DNA from: Tigriopus japonicus
Taxonomy: Eukaryota > Arthropoda > Copepoda > Harpacticoida > Harpacticidae
DNA: 64,000 nt
Assembly (NCBI GenBank): GCA_010645155.1
Contig: CM021312.1
Span: 9,560,182-9,624,181, forward strand
Direction of reading: 5' to 3'
Made by a program: the position numbers and the translations under genes. Within the stretch, counting starts at the first letter, position 1; each line of letters opens with the position of its first letter. Below, one piece after another: positions 57,631 through 64,000 of the stretch. The notes below the pieces were generated by a model. It saw nothing but the letters and a program-made list of their open reading frames with translations. It was not told the origin of the DNA and did not search any database.

Positions 57631-60117
57631 CTTTTTACTTCAACCACAAACAAATGCTTTAAAAGGTCACGGGAAAATCTTGAAAAGGAAAACACAGGTT
57701 CTTTTTAGGTCAGAAATTAAGTTCAGAAGTGATCATAACACATTTAGCAATACAAATTTCAAAAGAGGTTGGATTTTGATGTGAAAATACGCAATTCCAA
57801 AATAGTTTCTATGATTGCTCTGAAAAGGTTCGTTCGCGATAAGACTCCATCTGGAGTTCCTTCCCCAATGACCTTTCACATGGGAGAGTGGTCCAAAAAG
57901 GGGGGATTTTCGAATGAAAAAGAAGTCCCAAAATCTATCTGAGTAGCAGCAGGAAATCCCTCGTCCGCCTCTCTGCTCAAAATGGTGTTCCAATTTAGTG
58001 GGCAAAGAAATGACCAACAACTCTGAACAACCCATTGGACATGTCCCTTTTTTGTTCCTTCCAACTTTGGTGCCAACTGATTGGAACCTCTTGTTCGAAG
58101 TCTCTTTGAAAGCATTCGCCCAGAAAAAGCCCTCCTTCACAATTCGCCGCCATCTTCAACGGTGCTTGAACCAATCGATGTTATCCTTTACCTTCAATGG
58201 ATCGCCATTATGGCTCCAAATCTTCTTGCAACATTTCCCGCGATGCTCGTAATAGAACATTTGCACCATTTTTATCGCGTCCTCACTTGGAGCCTCTGGC
58301 TTTGACAGCCACCAGGCTTTAGGATGTTGTGGGCAATGTTCTTGACAGGATTATGGCCACTCCAATGATTTTGAGGTTACCTTCATTCAGGACTTGGCCA
58401 CAACGCACCTAAAACAAAAAAGTAACTCCCCTTTGAGCCCCAATATATCTAGATTAAGAATAGTGTATCCTGGATGAGTAATTGCATTATTGCTAAGGTT
58501 GCGTTAAGAAAAAAGACAATCCTTCGCGAGAGCTAAATACAAGCGTACCGTCGCTAAACCTCTTTAGGTTTTGACTGATAATAATGGCGGCAAATGTGAC
58601 AAAATGAAAAATTATCTTATACAGATGCAAATGGCGTCATTCTTGATCAAAGACTAGTTTTCGGGAGGAGTTTTTTTCGTGTGGGAAAAGAAACTTGGTG
58701 TCAAGTCCTCTTTAGCCTCTTCCACGAGGGAATGTGAAAAGGAAAAGGGGAAACCCAAACTTTTTTCCCTCTCGTCCGTCGGGATCAAAAGAACTTTTTC
58801 TCACTCGTCACTGTCACATACGACATGGCTTGAAGAATTTTTGTGGTGAATTTTAAGCGCCCATGATCCTACTCGTTTCATTCCAGTGGCATTGGGGAAT
58901 GCTGCGAACGTTTATTCGTTTCAAGCCTAGATTCAATGGGGACACAATTGCCTTGGGAGAAATGTCTGAGCCTTATTAATACTTAGGATGATGACTTTTC
59001 TGGGTGAGTGCCTCAGAAGATCCCTTTCGTTTGTGGTTCCTCGTGGATCCAGATCAGCGCCATCCAAGTTGGACTCGATGCCAGAAAGAGAGAAAGCGAG
59101 AGACCCTCGAAAACTCCAAAAGTAATGAGAAGACTGCTGCTCTGTCCCGCCACGATAAATAAGTTTCCCGTCTCGTTTTCTTGATTTTTTTCCCTCTTGC
59201 CGGGGGGTGGGCTCTCAAAAAGAACTCATTCTATGTGAATTTGATGTTAAATTTTGAATTCAATATAAAAGACAAAACCAACTAATGAATTTGCGAGATT
59301 GCGTTAGTTTATTGTTGTTTTTGACATTAAAACATATGATCATCAAAATATGCAAATATATTGACATGAAAAAAAGTTAAACATCATATCAGTAGAGTTT
59401 TTTTTGGACTGTGGGTGCTAGGGCCGGAGGTTTGATCCTTGGCTGGCCAGTGAGGCCAGCCATCACATCATCCAGTTTTTCAGATAGGCAATTTCTTGTC
59501 CAATACCAGATTGGTTTCCCATCTGCGGGTGTGGAATAGTGTCTAAAAGTTTCCCTGAGAAAGGTCTTATTTTATAGTCTGTTTATGAAAGGTTTAGTTT
59601 ATATAAGGATTTTCAATGAAATATCACTCAGAGCTTACTTAAACATATTTTGCCTGTCACTCCCAAGTTTATGTTTATCCATACATAGAGATATTTTATG
59701 TCAAAAACAAAGCAAACTTAATGTAAATTTGACTAGTTGCAAACAATATCCAAATCAAGAACTTATATTGAAACTTTTTCATGTCCATTTTTTGGCCGAA
59801 TTCACTTTATAAACTAACTAGATTGAAATTTTTTCTTTGTCTACCAACCAACTATGAAGCAATGATGAATATGAGTGCAAACAGCTCTTACTTGAAATTA
59901 TCTTTGTCATTCGGAGAGGTAAATAAGTCATAATTTGATGTGCTTGCTTATTTTTAAATCAAGTTTCTATGAGCTCAAAAACTGCCCAATACAATTGAAT
60001 TCATCAATTTAAATACCAAATGCTAAGACTTAGAAACTACAACTGCGCCGAAAACCATTCCTAGTGAGGAAATAGCTACTCATATTTTTGTCACAATGAA
60101 AGCTGGATGCTTAGCAA
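57631..60117. other. Gene-free stretch, no supported feature
   Basis: Somewhat GC-richer than average between 57800 and 59200, with overlapping short frames on both strands (for example 58140-57733 minus, 135 codons). None has recognisable motifs or convincing splice partners. A GGTTTGATCC stretch near 59430 weakly resembles a tRNA B box. Confidence 0.35.
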
Positions 60118-60155
60118 AAGAGAAAGAGAGAGAGGGGGGGGAGAGAGGGAAAAAA
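60118..60155. repeat. GA/G-rich low-complexity tract
   Basis: AGAGAAAGAGAGAGAG followed by a run of eight G and more GA. Simple-sequence DNA. Confidence 0.8.
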
Positions 60156-63000
60156 TCTCATAGCTTTGCTGGATGTAATATATGATGGCAATTTTGTCCC
60201 GTTGGCTCTCTTTGCTTTGGCCATATTTCCACTCTCACATATTCCCGACACCGTCTCCCTCTTAGTGCCATTAAAAAGGGAAATGCCGTTTCGTTCCGTT
60301 AGACTCGATAATTTTTGGGCTCGAGAGTAAAAGAATAGGCAGGCTCGTTCCATGACTCAAAAGCAGCCGAGAGAGATAAGGAACATCTTGGACGTCAAAA
60401 GGCACTGCAGTTAACCAGCATATCTTTGGCTCCATTCCCATCAATTCCATTCTGTGCCCAGAGGGAAGATCCAAGCCATTGACTATTCTGTCCCAACGAA
60501 CCCTTCAACGAGATACGGTTATTGTTATCTTCTCTCAAACAGAGACACACCACCTGAAAAATCTCGTTTCACACCTGAATTCTCTTGGGAGTCAACACGG
60601 CGAAGGACGGTTATTTTCGGCAGTGGATCGCCAGATCCATCCATGTTTTATGAGATGAATCTCTGGAGCAAGATGAGATCCTCGAGAGCCATTCAAACAT
60701 GAAACTGTCGTGTTTCCGTCCCATTCGAGAAACAACGGAGGATCCGGGTCATTGCCAAAAGTGAGGAAGGAAGGAAAGCAAAGCACGTGAAAGGACTACC
60801 AAAGTGTTCCAATATCTGTTCTACGTCCTCGATTGATTGCCGACAAATGGGGCTGCTCTCCAAAGTTTGGCAAACGACGGGAAGCGGTCAATCATTGGAT
60901 TGATTGATGGCCGAGTTCTTTCATGTGGGACAAATGTTGTGTTTTGACTTGTAGTAAAGCTAAGACTTTGAATTTCTGAACCTTGAACATTGAAGTCAAT
61001 TCCACGAGCAAGTGAAAAAGGAGTGGATGTTTGGTTTGATCGTTCCCTCGGCCACATTTACTACGACTCGCTTTCCAGCCCCTCAAGTCTGTCCCGAAGT
61101 TCTAACAAAGACATCTCCCATTTTTGGCGGTGAATCAGAGCGTAAGATGATAGCTTGCCCTAAGCCTTCAAACCGAGATGACACTCTCAAAATCTGCCTT
61201 ATTACCCATGGAGTATCTGCTCCCCAGAGACTCTGTGTATGTCTTATTGTCGTGGTGAGACAGAGCTCTTAAAAGAGTACTGTCATAAAGGACCCTATTG
61301 ACAGGGTAAAGCGAAGGTTAAAGGTTTCCAAATAGGTAATGGACGAAATCAACTAGATGAGCATTTAGCTTGTTTTTGCCTCATTTCTTTCTGACCTCTA
61401 ATGTTGGTTTAGACCAATAGTTTGGCAACTCTTGTAATTTTCCATTTTTTCAAATTTTTCAAAATGTAGAACTCAAGTTGAAATTCCATTGTTTTTGGCA
61501 TAAGAGTAAAAATATTTTGAAGATTCAAGGTTATCAGTGCTTCAAAAAGTTGCACCTCAAGGCTCAGCAATTTCTCAATGATCAATAATGAGAAATTTCA
61601 AACACATGTCAAATACAAGAGGGGCCCGGTATTCAATTACTTGTAAAAACAATAATTCGATTTAACAATTGTAAAAAGTTGCTAAATGACCTGATGAAAA
61701 AAAACACTTTTGGAAGGGCTACAGCTTTTAGACACATAAATCCAAAAGCAAGTTAATCAAAATAAAAGTGATAACTTCTCTCCACAGACCTCTATGCCAA
61801 ACTACTAATCGCGAAACATTTAGAAAAATATTGCCCAACACAGTGTAAAACTCCCTTTCAGGGTAAGGAGTTTGAGATCTAGACTAAATTTCGGGAGTGG
61901 ACGCAAAACCCCGGACCAGAACTTATCTGTCGCTGAAGGATTGCTTGATGTGGCTAAAGAAACGTGTGCCAACATCCATCCATTCAGAAATGAGCTCACC
62001 CATCTCCCCAACAACCTGGAGCTCTACAATGAATTTGAAATATGCCTTGCCCAAAGGGTTACCTTGGTTGTCAAAACCAGCTACAGAAGGCCTTAGAGCA
62101 AACATTGGATTAAAGTGGATAATCTCGTTTCTTGTGTGTGTGCAAATCTGAGCCAGTCCATAAAGGGATAGTGGCTACAAAAACATTGTCAGCTCAAGCT
62201 TGAACGAACATCCCTACATACACACACGGACACAAAATAGACGGATTCTGTTGAAAAAGTAGCTCTTCCCATGGTATCAGTTTTACATGGAACGTCTTAA
62301 ACACAAAGACACGGCCTTCAAAAAGGATTGAGCAATTTTCTTTCAGTACTAAATGATGAAAAGGGCCAAGAAACAACGTAAACAAAACCATCCCATTTCT
62401 TGAAATGTTGAGCTGGGAGAAGTTTTACGCAATCTCTCTAGAGAAACTTGCTCTGTTTCTGGTCTTAATTTTGTTTCTCCCCCTTTTGTTCCGGCAATTG
62501 AGTGCACAAAAATGCTAAAGAGCTTCAAGGGAAGCTGGGGCCATTTCATGGTCACTGCCAGGATTTTTTGAAAGAAAACGGCCTTTGGCCTTCATCTCTA
62601 GTTCACAAAACGGGAAACGTCTCAAACTTCACAGTGAATGAATGGTTTCTATGCATGCTCTTATCTCTGGCATTTGGCCTGTCATGCCTGAATTTGAAGG
62701 GGAAATATTCAATTTGGCATCTTGCAAAATGCCTCCTCGCATTTCCAAGCGAGTCGAGAAAACTCGAGACAAACAGAGAAATTCCTTGGAAGCCAAAAGA
62801 ATGCTCTTTAGTTTCCAGGAGAAATCTGAAAATCTTGTATTTTCGTCTTGGTTGAACGGCTTTCTTCCCCTGTAAGTGGTTAACCAAAAACATGAATGGA
62901 GTGTGCTTTCCTAATAGTGTTTGTACAAAAGTTCATTGAAGAATTTCAATTCGTCAAAGTATAACATACGTATATGTACCATACATGTCCTTTAATTTAT
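60156..63000. other. Gene-free stretch, no supported feature
   Basis: Patches of balanced base composition (60400-61260, 61860-62110, 62500-62880) hold short frames on both strands, but no frame shows a family motif, and none can be joined to another by matching splice phases. They may be diverged transposon or pseudogene pieces, or exons of a gene mostly outside the window. Confidence 0.3.
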
Positions 63001-63016
63001 TGTTCGTCCTTGGAAC

Positions 63017-63715
63017 GGTGTTGCCACAGATTTCAAAACCTGTAGTGCCAAAAGATGTTTCCTAAAATCCCAAATAGTTACTTTCTTCCAATAATAATTG
63101 AACAAAAACATCAGTTCGATCACAATCACATTACAGCTTGATTATGAGGGTTATTTTCATGAAAATGGACAAAAAAAAAAAAGCACAGATAACAATTTGA
63201 TAGCATCTTATTTTGGCTAACTTAATGTTTGCCTACGCTTTTCTTCAGCTAAACATTCTTCGCGTATTTCGAATTAGTAGTGTTGCCATTTTTTATTCCG
63301 AGATTATGTCACTTTGAATGTTAAAGAGTCTGGTTGTGCTAAGCTTTTTTGGCCCAAAAACCTAAACAATGACCAAAATGGCAGCACTTTGCTAAAATCC
63401 AACTCGAAAAGCATCACTATCAAACTACTAATGGGAGTTCAATCTTTTTTATACTTTTGCCATTTTGGCCTTAAGGGTCAGAAAGCTTACCACTACTAAA
63501 CTTATCAAAGGGCAAGATTTACGAATCATCAAGTAAAATATGGCAGCACTGCCAATTCGAAATTCATTTTTATAACTACCGATAGAACTCAAGCTCGATT
63601 TAGTTCGATTGTTGCCATATAAGTCCTTATTTAGGTCTTTAATCAAACAGTTTCTTACAACCCGCCTTTTTAATAGTTGTTAAACTTCGTGTAAAAAGTG
63701 GCAACACTGCCAACT
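63017..63715. repeat. Cluster of GTGTTGCCA / TGGCAACAC motifs
   Basis: Six matches to TGGCARCACT or its complement in 0.7 kb: 63017, 63279, 63379, 63541, 63609 and 63699, in alternating orientation. The one at 63699 reads GTGGCAACACTGCCAAC and is itself partly palindromic. Confidence 0.5.
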
Positions 63716-64000
63716 CAAAACCCAACACGAGGGCTGAATATTTTAGGTTAACTTTTTGGGCAAATCATGACATAATTAGGTTGCCCAAAATTACGTTTTA
63801 GGTTTTTTAGTTTGAACTAGAAAACAGCTTTTTCAGAGGCAACCTTTTCAGACGAAATTTAGCTTTTTATCAATTGCTCTACAGCAGTTTACTCTTTGCA
63901 AGAGTAAAAGCAGTTGAGCAGAAACAGAGGCAGTGGAATTTTTTTTTTGGCGGACCAAAAAAACGCGATCAAAAATTGTTGACCAAAAGAAGGAGATCGG

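Noticed and set aside
57733..58140. 135-codon minus-strand frame in a GC-richer patch
   Set aside because: Frames are open on both strands and in several phases, with no family motif; not enough for a gene call.
61872..62151. Overlapping 60-84-codon frames on both strands
   Set aside because: Both strands look mildly protein-like, so neither can be chosen; no splice partners found.
1..64000. CRISPR arrays, operons, ribosome binding sites, phage or plasmid features
   Set aside because: The window is spliced eukaryotic DNA. The only regular repeat (47131-47315) has no spacers.

Overview
This is a stretch of AT-rich animal nuclear DNA, not a microbial or organelle segment. It has long intron-split genes with GT/AG splice sites, two assembly gaps (N at 13780-13825 and 47849-48401), and very many small transposon remnants. 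The gene content and the style of the non-LTR retrotransposons suggest an arthropod, possibly a crustacean such as a copepod; that placement is inference and cannot be settled from this window.

The main gene, on the + strand from 10096 to 44843, is a complete ortholog of vertebrate SGSM1/SGSM2 (RUTBC2/RUTBC1), a RUN-TBC Rab GTPase-activating protein. I could assemble 17 coding exons by eye. Every splice phase agrees, giving 3642 coding bases (1213 residues plus stop). Order: RUN domain (exons 1-5), PH-like Rab-binding region (exons 6-8), serine-rich linker (exons 8-9), TBC motif A (exons 10-11), a long polar insert (exons 12-14), and the TBC catalytic core with the IxxDxxR arginine and YxQ glutamine fingers (exons 15-17).

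To its left (221-414) is what looks like the last coding exon of another + strand gene, with an AATAAA at 561. To its right, on the - strand (56280 down to 51406), is a four-exon gene for a 268-residue protein that I do not recognise; all its splice phases also agree. The last 7.7 kb of the window holds no gene I can support.

The rest is a dense collection of mobile elements. Three hAT-like elements have perfect 8-bp target duplications (1069-4088 with 700-bp inverted arms, 7802-8496, 38736-39214), and an older one lies at 9221-9469. A pogo-like element (2541-3385) is nested in the first. Mariner-like pairs of ends flank 5854-7259 and 28032-28823. A palindromic family with CAGCTGA cores has four copies, and a roughly 450-bp inverted-repeat family has three copies inside SGSM introns. 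Other long inverted repeats lie at 19470-19775, 31102-31396 and 42504-42649. There are three non-LTR reverse transcriptase fragments (13826-14565; a split or duplicated one around the second gap to 50120; 51831-52832), plus a 30-bp tandem repeat at 47131-47315.

I did not find a convincing new multi-gene system. The most interesting items are the unrecognised 268-residue gene, the young 700-bp-arm foldback element with a nested insertion, and the MITE families packed into one gene's introns.
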